64,000 nucleotides of DNA from DAOUKH01 sp965219875 (lineage in GTDB: Bacteria > Chloroflexota > Dehalococcoidia > SHYB01), in the NCBI GenBank assembly GCA_965219875.1, contig CBDCOW010000005.1, positions 372,001-436,000 on the forward strand, read 5' to 3'. The stretch's first letter is position 1, and each line of letters opens with the position of its first letter. The notes beneath the pieces were generated by a model. It searched no databases. It saw nothing but the letters and a program-made list of their open reading frames with translations, and was not told where the DNA came from. The translations under genes were made by a program, and so were the position numbers. Of the stretch, positions 21,556-30,167 are shown piece by piece.

Positions 21556-22254
21556 GTGGAAGGCGTCAAGGAGCTCATCGAGCTCCAGCGGCTCGATACC
21601 GAACTTCAGTCGAAGAAGCGCCGGCTGGCCGAGATCGAAGCTCTGATGAACGACGATCAGGAGCTGCGGCAGGCCCGGACCGTCCTCGAACGGACGCACA
21701 CGCAGTTCCGCAAGCTCGAGACCGATCAGAAGTCGGTCGAGTGGGACGTCGATCAGACCCGCGACCGTATTGTGCAAGTCGAGCGGCGGCTCATGGGGAA
21801 TCAGGTCACCAATCCCCGTGAGCTCGAAACGCTGCAACGCGAGATCGAGAACCTCAAGAAGCGCCAAAACGACCTCGAAGAAACTACGCTCGACGCGATG
21901 GAGAAGGTCGAGCGCGCCCGGCCCATCGTCGATGCACGCGAAAGCGCCGCCGCGAAGCTCGAAGGGGAATGGAGCGCAGCGCAGGCCGCGATGGGGACTG
22001 AGCGGCAGGAGATCAGCGCCGCCTTGCCCTCGCTCGAAGAGGCGCGTGCCGAGGCCGAGTCGGCCGTCCCCCCGGCGCTGCGGCAGACCTACCAACGGAT
22101 CGCCGCCAAGAAGGGCGGCACCGGGCTCGCCAAGCTGCGAGGATCGTCGTGCTCCGAGTGCCGCGTGGAGCTCCCCCAAGCCCACGCGCAGCGGGTGCGC
22201 GGGGGGCAAGACTTGGTCGCCTGCAATAGTTGCGGCCGGCTTCTCTACACCTAA
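21556..22254 (+). CDS. Coiled-coil protein with C4 zinc ribbon (COG1579-like)
   Basis: A 232-residue protein. Residues 1 to about 175 are predicted to form long coiled coils (for example RRLAEIEALMNDDQEL and LETLQREIENLKKRQND). The C-terminal zinc ribbon has two cysteine pairs, CSECRVELP and CNSCGRLLYT. This architecture is widespread and conserved; a nucleic-acid-binding role is usually suspected but not proven. The frame is open upstream of the promoter, so GTG at 21556 after GGGGGA is chosen. The recombinase-like gene follows 57 bases later in the same direction. Confidence 0.88.
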   Translation: MEGVKELIELQRLDTELQSKKRRLAEIEALMNDDQELRQARTVLERTHTQFRKLETDQKSVEWDVDQTRDRIVQVERRLMGNQVTNPRELETLQREIENLKKRQNDLEETTLDAMEKVERARPIVDARESAAAKLEGEWSAAQAAMGTERQEISAALPSLEEARAEAESAVPPALRQTYQRIAAKKGGTGLAKLRGSSCSECRVELPQAHAQRVRGGQDLVACNSCGRLLYT

Positions 22255-22311
22255 GACCTGCCCGCGCGCGGGGCCTGGCCCGTCGGCGCGGACGCGAAAG
22301 GTTGTGAACGT

Positions 22312-23814
22312 ATGATGATGCGGCGCACGATGGCGCAGAACGCCGCGGAGCAAGAGGCGGAGTCCGAATCCGCGGATCGAGCCGTGCAAGGGGCGGTGAA
22401 GGCCGTGGGGTACTTCCCCGCCGACCCCGCCGCCGTGGCTGACCGGCCCTCCCTCGAACAGGAGGAAGCCTTCCAGGAGTTCTACGGTCGCATCGGCGCC
22501 GACGCCGGTGTGCTGCTCACCGCCAAGGCCGGCGACCAAGCGGACTATCGCGACCTGCTCGACTACGTCGCGGGGTCGGACGGCGATGTCGTCGTCGTGG
22601 CGCAGTCCCTCGACGTGTTCGGCCCGCGGCCCGAGGACGCCGCCCTCGCCGCCCTCGAAATCGAGCGTCTCGGCGGCCGCGTCGAAGTGATCGGGCAGGG
22701 CGTCATCGACGCCAAGCTACTCGCGGTGAGCGTGTGGCCGCGCGTTCCCGGATCGGCGAACATCGGCGAGCGCATCAAGAAGGCAATGCGGAACCGGGCG
22801 ATTCGCGGGGAGGGGCTGGGAAAACCTCCCTACGGCTACCGTATCGGAAAGAACCGTAAGCTCGAAGTCCACGAAAAAGAAGCCGAGACGGTCAAGCTCA
22901 TCTACACCCTCTACACGCAAAGCAACCTGGGCATACGGCTCATCGTGCGGCGCCTCAACGAGACGGGGATCCCTACACGGAAGGGCGGCGCCTGGAGCCT
23001 GGTCACCGTGCGTGACATCCTGCGTAACCGCGCCTATCTGGGCACCTACAGCCGCTTCGGCCTGCGGGTCCCCGGCAGCCACCCCCCCATCGTGACACCC
23101 GACATGTTCCGCTGGGCGCAAGCCACCCTAGACGAGCGCAAGCCGAAGCGCGGGAAGTCGCAGTCCAAGCCGTTCCTGCTTTCGGGAATGATCTATTGCG
23201 GCTTCTGCGGTCAAGACGACAAGCGAATGGTCGGCGTCACACGCCGCCAGTCGTGGACGCGCCGCAAGGACGGCGTGAAGACCGAGAAACAGTACTACTA
23301 CTATCAGTGCCAGGCGCGCACCAACCAGAGCATGTGCCAGTACCACACCACCCGGGCCCAGGACCTTGAGAACGACGTGCTCGACAAGCTCCGCGGCCAG
23401 CGCAACCGCATCGCAGGGCTCAAAGGACGGCGGCCCGCCGCGTCGGCGCAGGCGCTGCGCAAGGAGCGCATCCAGATCGAGGCGAAGCTGAAATCGACCG
23501 AACGCCGGATCAAGCAGGCAGCGCAGGCCGTCGGCCGGGACCGCGCGAGTCTGGAGAACTTCGAGCGGCGCGCCGCCGAACTCGCCGACGAGCGGCTCGA
23601 AGCCTCGGCCAAACTCCGGCAACTCGACGGCGGCGGGCGCGGCGACGCCGACGGCGCCACCGCGGGGGAACGCGCCGCGAAGGCCGTCGACGCCCTGGCC
23701 GAGATTTGGGACGAGGCCGCCGTCAACGAGAAGCGGCTACTCCTCGGCCAAGTCGTCGACAGAGTGACGATGAGCGACGGCGGCATCGACGTGAAGCTCA
23801 AGCTCGGCGGCTAG
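22312..23814 (+). CDS. Serine-recombinase-family protein with degenerate catalytic domain
   Basis: A 500-residue protein with the layout of a large serine recombinase. The resolvase-like N-terminal domain covers about residues 28-140. A recombinase domain (about 155-260) reads LGKPPYGYRIGKNRKLEVH and LNETGIPTRKGGAWS with RNRAYLGTY. A zinc ribbon (SGMIYCGFCGQ with a later CQARTNQSMCQY) and a coiled-coil tail follow. The catalytic N-terminal motif, normally Y-x-R-x-S, is YFPADP, and the usual DRLxR reads DVFGP. The nucleophilic Ser and essential Arg residues are therefore absent. DNA binding may persist; strand exchange should not. It has no mobile neighbours. Confidence 0.85.
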   Translation: MMMRRTMAQNAAEQEAESESADRAVQGAVKAVGYFPADPAAVADRPSLEQEEAFQEFYGRIGADAGVLLTAKAGDQADYRDLLDYVAGSDGDVVVVAQSLDVFGPRPEDAALAALEIERLGGRVEVIGQGVIDAKLLAVSVWPRVPGSANIGERIKKAMRNRAIRGEGLGKPPYGYRIGKNRKLEVHEKEAETVKLIYTLYTQSNLGIRLIVRRLNETGIPTRKGGAWSLVTVRDILRNRAYLGTYSRFGLRVPGSHPPIVTPDMFRWAQATLDERKPKRGKSQSKPFLLSGMIYCGFCGQDDKRMVGVTRRQSWTRRKDGVKTEKQYYYYQCQARTNQSMCQYHTTRAQDLENDVLDKLRGQRNRIAGLKGRRPAASAQALRKERIQIEAKLKSTERRIKQAAQAVGRDRASLENFERRAAELADERLEASAKLRQLDGGGRGDADGATAGERAAKAVDALAEIWDEAAVNEKRLLLGQVVDRVTMSDGGIDVKLKLGG

Positions 23815-23835
23815 GCCCTACCGCCGCTCGGCCCG

Positions 23836-25866
23836 CTAGCCGTTGTCGGAGTCGCTGGGCATGGCCGCTTGAAGCGAGGCCTTCCCCACCAGCGTTCGCG
23901 GTGAGCCGTCGCTGGGGTCGCAGCTCACCTCGACCCAATGGTCATTCGTGGAGAAGTAGCCCCAACCCCAACCAGATTCGTAGGTGAGCGTCGTTGTGCC
24001 GGGGGCAGGATGGAACCCCAGCAGCCGAATGACATAGTCCAGCTCCTCACTGCGGTGAATCGCGACGAAGTACTGACCTTGGCAGCCGCTGGGGTCGGCC
24101 CACTCGATAGTCATGTTGACGTAGTTGAAGTTCGTGCCCTCGAGCGGCCGTGGGCTGAGTGTCACGGTGACCCCCGCCTCGGACGGCGCGACGGTGGGCT
24201 CCGGCGTGGGAGTAGCCGTAGGCTCAGGCGTGGCGGTGGGCGCGGGAGTCGGGGTGGCGGTGGCCGACGGCGACCCCGCCGTGCGGAGGCGTAGCATGAG
24301 TTGGTCGCCGGCGTGCCAGGGCTGGTCGGCGACGTTCCACGTCAGCGTGCCGCCGGCGTTCGACGCGGCGCCGGCCGCGGAGAGGGTGAGCGACACCGAC
24401 CCGTCGAGCTCGATCACGTCGATGTCGTAGCCCGAGAGCGACGCGGCGGGGCTCAGTTGCATCGTCACCACGCCGCTTTCCCACTTCAGGCCGGTGATCG
24501 TCGTGGCCGCGCCGCCGACGGTAAACGCCGCCGGCTCGACGACCCCGTTCGCCGCGTCCGCCCCCACCCCCGTCCCGATGGCCGCGGGGTCGAAGAGCGC
24601 CTCGTGCAGCGTGCCGCTGGGCGCGGTGACGGCGACGAACACCTCGTCCCGCTTCTGCTCCTCCTCGGGGTGCGCGTTGCACGGGATGAAGCGCTGCGGC
24701 AGGTAGCTGAAATAGAATCTGTACTCGCCCGCCAGCAGAGGGCGTGCCGTATGCGCGGCACCAGGCCAGCTAGGAACGAAGAGGTCGCGATCCCGTCCGA
24801 TAACCCTCATCTCGCCGGTGACCGGCACATCTCCTTCCGGCAACGGCAGCCCATAGATCGTGTGCGTCAGGATTCCGGCGGGCTGCCCGGACCCTATGGA
24901 TGCATCGTACCGCTTGTAAAAGTAGCCGCCGTTCCGCCCGGCCTTGACGTGGGCGATCTCCCGTTCCCACTTGTATTTCTCGTATATGCAGACTCGGTAG
25001 GCGTCCGATCCATCGCCGGCCGCGACCTCTCGCCGTATCGCGTCAACCTCGGTCTTCATGGCGGCCAACGTGATCGTGGGGGCGGCTCCCGACTGAGCCG
25101 CCGACCCGGCTCCCGACCGAGCCGCCGACCTGGCTGGCGGCTCATCCAGCAAGAAGCGCTGGTCGTCCGCCGTACCGGCCGTCCTCGCCGCACCTGCCGC
25201 CCCGGCGTCCGACGGTAGCCATGTCTTATCCCAATAGCTGGAGATAGAGTACGCGTCGCCGGCATCACCCCAATCAAGCTCAATGGAGCCGAGTATGTGG
25301 CGCCCCGCGCTCGGAAAGTCCGTCAGGGATGAGTGGTCGGTCTGCAGAAAGACGATGGCATCCCGGCTATCCCACCGGGCGTCCCTGTCGGCCAGCATCG
25401 TCGCCCCGTCCGCAACCGCAAGAGCCTCCGTCTCGCGCCCGACACCGCCTTCAAACACCACCACGCCGATCTCGGAGCCGCCCGTCCCCTTCAGGTACTC
25501 CAGCGCGGTGAAACGGTGCTCCAACGTACCGACATGCAGGGGGGCGGTGTACCCGACTATCTGCCAGCGCTCCGACCCGGCCACAACCGTCTGCAGCCGG
25601 ACCTTTGCCACCACATCGGCCCGTGCGATTCGTTCCTTCAGCGAGGTTGTGCCGTCCGGGAAAAAGACGAATGGCAACATGGTCTGGGCCGGGGACGCGG
25701 TGGGCGTCGGTGCCGGAGCCTGTTGTTTTGCGAACGTGGGTGGCGTCGGCTGCTCCGGGATCCTTTTCGTGGCGTGGGAAAGCCCGGAGCATGCGGCCAC
25801 CAACCCAAGCGCCACTGCCAATAGGCCAACGACGACGCATCTGTACCTCAACACCTGTGGGTTCAT
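23836..25866 (-). CDS. Large exported lipoprotein of unknown function
   Basis: A 676-residue protein. An N-terminal signal segment ends with the lipobox VAAC, followed by a Pro/Thr linker (PTPTASP). The central region has no family I recognise. A second linker near residues 535-565 repeats Pro-Thr-Ala (TPTPAPTATPEPTATP), and a C-terminal beta-rich domain of about 105 residues follows, with two Cys. Its start overlaps the stop of the upstream secreted protease-like gene by four bases, so the two are one transcript and may act together on the cell surface. Confidence 0.75.
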   Translation of the reverse strand: MNPQVLRYRCVVVGLLAVALGLVAACSGLSHATKRIPEQPTPPTFAKQQAPAPTPTASPAQTMLPFVFFPDGTTSLKERIARADVVAKVRLQTVVAGSERWQIVGYTAPLHVGTLEHRFTALEYLKGTGGSEIGVVVFEGGVGRETEALAVADGATMLADRDARWDSRDAIVFLQTDHSSLTDFPSAGRHILGSIELDWGDAGDAYSISSYWDKTWLPSDAGAAGAARTAGTADDQRFLLDEPPARSAARSGAGSAAQSGAAPTITLAAMKTEVDAIRREVAAGDGSDAYRVCIYEKYKWEREIAHVKAGRNGGYFYKRYDASIGSGQPAGILTHTIYGLPLPEGDVPVTGEMRVIGRDRDLFVPSWPGAAHTARPLLAGEYRFYFSYLPQRFIPCNAHPEEEQKRDEVFVAVTAPSGTLHEALFDPAAIGTGVGADAANGVVEPAAFTVGGAATTITGLKWESGVVTMQLSPAASLSGYDIDVIELDGSVSLTLSAAGAASNAGGTLTWNVADQPWHAGDQLMLRLRTAGSPSATATPTPAPTATPEPTATPTPEPTVAPSEAGVTVTLSPRPLEGTNFNYVNMTIEWADPSGCQGQYFVAIHRSEELDYVIRLLGFHPAPGTTTLTYESGWGWGYFSTNDHWVEVSCDPSDGSPRTLVGKASLQAAMPSDSDNG

Positions 25867-28112
25867 TGCAAAGCCCCTATATCGTTTTGAACCCGCCAGG
25901 CGGCACGTCGCCGCCGGTCCGTCATTCTAGCGTTCGGAACGGGTGTCGTCGGCGTGTGGTTGCGGTAAACCTGCTCGACGTAGGTGCCATCTATGTCGTC
26001 AGGGACGGACGTGATCGGGACATCCGTAACCCTGTCCATCAGAGACCCAGGGTGCCCTCCGTGCAGGTACAGGTCGCCTAGCCCAATGGCATGCCCTAAC
26101 TCGTGCATGTAGACCTGCGGGAGGTACGTGTACTTGATAGGGAAGAACGAGGTAGGGATGTCGCGGAGTCTCCTCCCCCCAGGCACTTCGCGGCCGTGAA
26201 GATCAGCATTGTCCGTCCAGATCCTGACGTTAGTAAGCCCAAACACGCCGACCTCAACCCCTGGCTGCTCAATCACAATGACAGCGTTGTCCATGTACCC
26301 GTCCTGATCGACAAGGGTGCCCACCCTCGGCCTGATGCATGCCGCGTAATCGCCGCAGTTGAGGGCCCAGTCATGGGACACGGTCAATATGTCGGTCCGC
26401 CGCAGGTCGTCAAGCCGGTTTTCGTCGCACGTTCCGACCTCGCAGACCACCACGCCGGGCGGGGATGTCACTACGTCGGAGGCGGCCCATGCCGCTACGG
26501 CCGTGGCAAGCGAGGAGGTGCTGGTGGTGCTCGGGTCCGGAATGGCGGACGGGACAGGCGTAAGCGGCATCACTGTAAGCGGTGTGTACTGCACGGTGTG
26601 GTCTGCCTGTCGACCCAAGTAGGGAAGCCCCATCGGGGTGCCCAGCGTCCTCGACCACCGCGATTGACTATCGCCCATCGCGGCTCCTACGCGATGCTCG
26701 TACTCCTCCCTGAACTTCAGCCCCCCTATGATGATCGCGGGCTCCGAAGAATCAACGTCCCCGCCATCCGTTCCGTCGGTCGTAAATTCGCCAAATGGCA
26801 ACGTCATCCATGTGCCGTTACTCTTTTGTTGCACCTCATAGGTGACGTCTGGCCCAAGGTCATTCCATTCGAGGAGAATTCGGCCTCGCACGTTTGTCTT
26901 GCTACGGTGCATGGTGACACTGTGCGGTCTGCTTCGAAGTCCCGTCGGCGCGGTCGGCGTGGCCGTGGCCGTGGGCGGTGGTGGCGTCGTGGGCGGTTGC
27001 GTCGTGGGGCCAGGCCTCGTCCGAACCTCGTCTGAGCATGCGGTCTCGCTGCCTCTGACGCTACAGACGCGGTGCCGGCGCTCATCGCGGTCCTGGTAGC
27101 CGTCCACCGTGTGGTGGAGGCCGCGGGGCGTGCCGACCGTGATGAACCTGCCGTAGTTGTATTGCTGAACCTTGTAGCTCGTCGCGTTGGCCCCCGCCCT
27201 CCACTCCAGGATGATGGAGGCGGGGCCGGAATAGTGACGCGTGATCGTTGGAGCGCCCAGGGTAGGCGTCGGAACGGGGGTCGGCGTGGGGGTTCTCGTG
27301 GGCCCCGACGGGATCTCCACGTCGGTGTAGGCATAGGCGGAGTGCGAGGGGCCCCGATAGCTCCGGATGCGGTAACTATAGGTTAGGCCGGGCGGCAGGC
27401 CCGGTACGGTGTGGCTGGTGACGCCGGGACTCGTGAAGGTCCTGATGGTGTCCCAACCGTCGCACCTGGGCTGAGCCCCGCCCTGAGTCCCGCCCGCCTG
27501 GCCTCGCTGGCAGGAGAAGGCGTCGTTCTCTTCGAGCTCGTAGCCGCTGGCGTTGGAGACGGCGTCCCAGGTCAGCTCTATCGACGTTGTGCCAGGCGTG
27601 CCATTGAAGTTCGCGGGAGCGGTCAGCGGAACGGGCGTCTCGGTTGGCCTGGGCGTGTTGGTGGGCGGGATCGGTGTGTCGGGGATCGGCGTGTCCTCCG
27701 GTATGGCGGTGGCGGTGTCTTCAGGGATGGCGGTAGCGGTGTCCTCCGGGATTGCGGTGGCCGTGTCTTCGGGCACCGGTGTATCAGGGATTGGCGTATC
27801 AGGGATTGGTGTGTTGGGGATAGGGGTATTGACAATGCCGTCCAAGCATTCGAGCGTCAAGGGATCAAGAATGGTGCACCACGGCGTCGGCGGGACATAC
27901 ACCGTGGGTGGGACCGTCGGAGGGTGGATGCAGTCGGACCCAGGGGCCACCCATTCGTCGAACGGCAATCCCGTGCAGTGGGTTCGCGGGTCCGTGCCGT
28001 CGGGGTCTGGCCCATCGGACTGCGCGAAGACGGTCACCACCAAGAGCGGGACGAAGATCACTGCCAAGAAGACGACGCCGGCAGCGACCAGGTGGAAGGA
28101 GAAGCGCTTCAT
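25863..28112 (-). CDS. Secreted metzincin-like metalloprotease with fibronectin-III-like domains
   Basis: A 749-residue protein with a signal peptide (about residues 1-31) and a Pro/Thr-rich stalk containing three exact PEDTATAI repeats. Three fibronectin-III-like domains follow (approximately 160-270, 285-370 and 395-500), split by Pro/Thr linkers. The C-terminal region carries a zinc site HELGHAIGLGD (His670, His674, Asp680; Glu671 as base) and a downstream SLMD that could be the Met-turn. An Asp as third ligand occurs in some metzincins. Protease function is inferred from these motifs. The stop overlaps the downstream lipoprotein start (ATGA). Confidence 0.8.
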   Translation of the reverse strand: MKRFSFHLVAAGVVFLAVIFVPLLVVTVFAQSDGPDPDGTDPRTHCTGLPFDEWVAPGSDCIHPPTVPPTVYVPPTPWCTILDPLTLECLDGIVNTPIPNTPIPDTPIPDTPVPEDTATAIPEDTATAIPEDTATAIPEDTPIPDTPIPPTNTPRPTETPVPLTAPANFNGTPGTTSIELTWDAVSNASGYELEENDAFSCQRGQAGGTQGGAQPRCDGWDTIRTFTSPGVTSHTVPGLPPGLTYSYRIRSYRGPSHSAYAYTDVEIPSGPTRTPTPTPVPTPTLGAPTITRHYSGPASIILEWRAGANATSYKVQQYNYGRFITVGTPRGLHHTVDGYQDRDERRHRVCSVRGSETACSDEVRTRPGPTTQPPTTPPPPTATATPTAPTGLRSRPHSVTMHRSKTNVRGRILLEWNDLGPDVTYEVQQKSNGTWMTLPFGEFTTDGTDGGDVDSSEPAIIIGGLKFREEYEHRVGAAMGDSQSRWSRTLGTPMGLPYLGRQADHTVQYTPLTVMPLTPVPSAIPDPSTTSTSSLATAVAAWAASDVVTSPPGVVVCEVGTCDENRLDDLRRTDILTVSHDWALNCGDYAACIRPRVGTLVDQDGYMDNAVIVIEQPGVEVGVFGLTNVRIWTDNADLHGREVPGGRRLRDIPTSFFPIKYTYLPQVYMHELGHAIGLGDLYLHGGHPGSLMDRVTDVPITSVPDDIDGTYVEQVYRNHTPTTPVPNARMTDRRRRAAWRVQNDIGALQ
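27699..27775. repeat. 24-bp tandem repeat inside the secreted protease gene
   Basis: Slightly more than three copies of a 24-base unit encode the PEDTATAI octapeptide in the stalk. It is flanked by shorter PIPDT-type units on both sides. The DNA copies differ at synonymous positions, so the array is not brand new. Confidence 0.8.
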
Positions 28113-28416
28113 GGCTCCACCGCCGCGTCCTCGAACGCCATCCCTGGACCCTCCAACAGCTCGTGCAATGGCCGGCTACCACGGGTTATAGCACTCACAT
28201 GTGATGCATACAAGCCATCGCGAGCGGTATCATCGTGTCAGTCGCATGCTACGTCTTGCCTGCCGGCCGGCGAAGGCCGATAGATTGAGCGCGGCGCCGC
28301 CACTCCCGTTTCTAGACACCCCCATGGCGGTCTTGTATGCTTGCGCCGCCCCGCGCCCAGCCGCTCCTGAAGCGTCGGCCTCGGCGCGGCGTCATGCTCT
28401 TTCTCAGGAGGCGGGA
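28113..28416 (+). promoter_or_regulatory. Intergenic region with candidate promoter for the LLM oxidoreductase
   Basis: This 304-base gap separates divergent genes. One candidate is TTGCCT at 28256-28261 and GATAGA at 28279-28284 with 17-base spacing, reading rightward. No RNA gene or mobile remnant is seen. A CAGGAGG ribosome binding site sits just before 28417. Confidence 0.35.
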
Positions 28417-29319
28417 ATGTCAGAGGACGCGGGCGTCAAGATCGGTTACCCCTTGTTCGGACTCGGGCCGCGGTCTTGGGCCGCCGTTTGCGAGAAGGCC
28501 GACGAGGCCGGCTTCGAGTCGATCTGGATGCAAGAGCATCTGATCTTCCCCACGGAGATCCCGCCCACCTACCCCTACTCCGATAACGGCGTCCCCCCGA
28601 TCAACCCCGACACCCAGCTCTACGACGTCTGGGTCTCGCTGTCCTACATCGCGGCCCGCACCAGCAAGATACGGCTCGCCACCAACGTCTTCATCATCCC
28701 CTTGCGCGATCCCATCGTCACGGCGCGGGCGGTGACCACCCTCGACCGCCTCTCCGGCGGGCGCCTCATCATCGGCGGCGGCGTGGGGTGGTTAAAGGAA
28801 GAGTTCGAGATCGCAGGGCAGGAGTGGCGTACCCGAGGCAAGCGCACCGATGAGATCATCGAAATCTGGCGCAAGCTCTGGTCCGAAGAGACCATCGAGC
28901 ACCACGGCGACCACTACGACTTCGACCCCGTCCGGTTCTGGCCGAAGTCGGCCCAGAAGCCAGGCATCCCCATCCACATCGGCGGCGAGACCGAGCCGGC
29001 GATGCGCCGGGCGGCTCGACTCGGCGACGGCTGGATCGGCGCCGGCGGGCACGACCCCGAGAGCATCAAGCGCCGCGCCGACCGGCTCAATGAGTTGCGC
29101 AAGCAAGCGGGCCGCGACCATCTGCCCTTCGAGATCACCGTGGGCAACGCCGCGGGAGGCAGCAAGGCGACCCTCGACTCAGTGAAGGCCGCACAGGAGG
29201 CCGGGGCCCACCGCGTGGTGCTCTCGCCGCCGTGGCCCCCCGAAGGCCGCCTCTCCGTCCAATACGTCCAGGACTTCATGCAAAGGACCGGCGAGGAGAT
29301 CATCGCCAAGCTCGACTAG
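28417..29319 (+). CDS. LLM-class flavin-dependent oxidoreductase (F420-type)
   Basis: A 300-residue luciferase-like TIM-barrel enzyme. Recognisable blocks are IGYPLFGLGPRSWAAV, the SIWMQEHL active-site strand, KIRLATNVFIIPLRDP, and the glycine-rich GGRLIIGGGVGWLKEEF. The pattern fits F420-dependent members better than FMN monooxygenases, though the cofactor is inference. The frame is open for 72 codons upstream, but ATG at 28417 follows CAGGAGG. The last base of its TAG stop codon is now supplied by the first base of the inserted IS element. Confidence 0.9.
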   Translation: MSEDAGVKIGYPLFGLGPRSWAAVCEKADEAGFESIWMQEHLIFPTEIPPTYPYSDNGVPPINPDTQLYDVWVSLSYIAARTSKIRLATNVFIIPLRDPIVTARAVTTLDRLSGGRLIIGGGVGWLKEEFEIAGQEWRTRGKRTDEIIEIWRKLWSEETIEHHGDHYDFDPVRFWPKSAQKPGIPIHIGGETEPAMRRAARLGDGWIGAGGHDPESIKRRADRLNELRKQAGRDHLPFEITVGNAAGGSKATLDSVKAAQEAGAHRVVLSPPWPPEGRLSVQYVQDFMQRTGEEIIAKLD

Positions 29320-29336
29320 GGTGTGTTAACACTAAC
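29319..29336. repeat. IS terminal inverted repeat, one end
   Basis: The 18-base end adjoining the LLM oxidoreductase gene. It pairs with 30107-30124 with two mismatches. Its first base completes the neighbouring TAG stop. Confidence 0.88.
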
Positions 29337-29970
29337 GTAACGCATCGCAGATGAGTCCGAACACTATGAAGCCCAAGAAGATCGCGTCGAGCTTCTCAAA
29401 GCGGGAGAAGATGCGGCGAAAGCCCTTCAGCCGACGGAACAGCCGCTCGATCTCGTTGCGCCTCTTGTACAGCTCCCGGTCGTACTCCCAAGGACGGATA
29501 CGGGTGCTGATGGGTGGCACGACGGGCGTGAACCCCAAGGCAAGCGCGAGTTGGCGGGTCTCGTCACCTTCATAGGCCCGATCCATCAGCAACGAGCGGG
29601 GTTGGTCTTGCGGCCCCAGGCGTGTGAGCAGCTTGCGCCCTTCCGGCGCGTCATGGGCCTGTCCCGGGGAAAGGGAGAACGTCACAGCCGTTCGAGCATC
29701 CGCGGCAACCATATGAATCTTGGTGGTCCAGCCTCCCCGGGACTTGCCAATAGACTGAGGCCCGTTTTTTTTAGCGCGCCCGTGCCGTCGGGATGGACCT
29801 TGACGATGGTGCTGTCCATCGAAACGGCTTCGAGCTTGATGCGCACAATCTGTTCCCGCTGGAGATGTTCGAAGACCCGGTCGAGCACCCCGTTCTTCGA
29901 CCACCGGTTCATCCGGGTGTAGATGGTGTGCCAGTTGCCGAACCGTTTCGGCAGGCCCCGCCACTTGCAC
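29332..29970 (-). CDS. IS5-family transposase, second frame (orfB)
   Basis: The C-terminal part of the transposase, made as a -1 frameshift fusion with orfA. Meaningful sequence starts at the slippery run (29772-29765) with KKNGPQSIGKSRGG; the open frame before that is out of phase with orfA and is not coding in itself. It contains the second catalytic Asp in LLMDRAYEGDE and the Glu in the Y-R-E-K-type signature RRNEIERLFRRLK. The first Asp is on orfA. The stop lies within the terminal inverted repeat region, as is common in this group. Confidence 0.88.
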   Translation of the reverse strand: MQVAGPAETVRQLAHHLHPDEPVVEERGARPGLRTSPAGTDCAHQARSRFDGQHHRQGPSRRHGRAKKNGPQSIGKSRGGWTTKIHMVAADARTAVTFSLSPGQAHDAPEGRKLLTRLGPQDQPRSLLMDRAYEGDETRQLALALGFTPVVPPISTRIRPWEYDRELYKRRNEIERLFRRLKGFRRIFSRFEKLDAIFLGFIVFGLICDALR

Positions 29971-30089
29971 CCCTGCTCTGCAACGTACAGGATGGCGTTG
30001 AGCACTTGGAGGTTCGACAGGCTCACATTCCCTCGTTGCACGGGGAGGTAGGGGGCGATGCGTTCGTACTGAGCTTCTGTAATTTCCAT
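29682..30089 (-). CDS. IS5-family transposase, first frame (orfA)
   Basis: A 135-residue frame. It includes the N-terminal DNA-binding region (MEITEAQYERIAPYLPVQRG), CKWRGLPKRFGNWHTIYTRM, and the first catalytic Asp in SMDSTIVKVHPDG. After GALKK the ribosome can slip back one base on A AAA AAA to enter orfB; without slipping, a short unrelated tail is added. The two-frame layout is normal for the IS427 group. Confidence 0.88.
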   Translation of the reverse strand: MEITEAQYERIAPYLPVQRGNVSLSNLQVLNAILYVAEQGCKWRGLPKRFGNWHTIYTRMNRWSKNGVLDRVFEHLQREQIVRIKLEAVSMDSTIVKVHPDGTGALKKTGLSLLASPGEAGPPRFIWLPRMLERL

Positions 30090-30106
30090 GCGGAGATCAT
30101 AGCACA

Positions 30107-30124
30107 GTTAGTGTGAACACGCCC
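30107..30124. repeat. IS terminal inverted repeat, other end
   Basis: The 18-base end upstream of orfA, adjoining the cyclase side; complement of 29319-29336 with two mismatches. Confidence 0.88.
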
Positions 30125-30167
30125 TAGCCCGGGCCGTTCCCGCCATTACGTCAACAGGAGACCGACC

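Larger units (their letters stand above)
29319..30124 (-). mobile_element. IS5-family insertion sequence (IS427-like group), apparently intact
   Basis: An 806-base element bounded by 18-base imperfect terminal inverted repeats. One end reads GGGTGTGTTAACACTAAC and the other GGGCGTGTTCACACTAAC, with 16 of 18 matching. It is flanked by a TA dinucleotide on each side (29317-29318 and 30125-30126), the target duplication expected for this group. It encodes two overlapping frames joined by an A8 slippery run. Both ends and all catalytic residues are present, so it may still be active. Confidence 0.92.

Noticed and set aside
21322..22539. Long upstream extension of the SDR frame
   Set aside because: It is antisense to the zinc-ribbon and recombinase genes; SDR homology starts at 21321.
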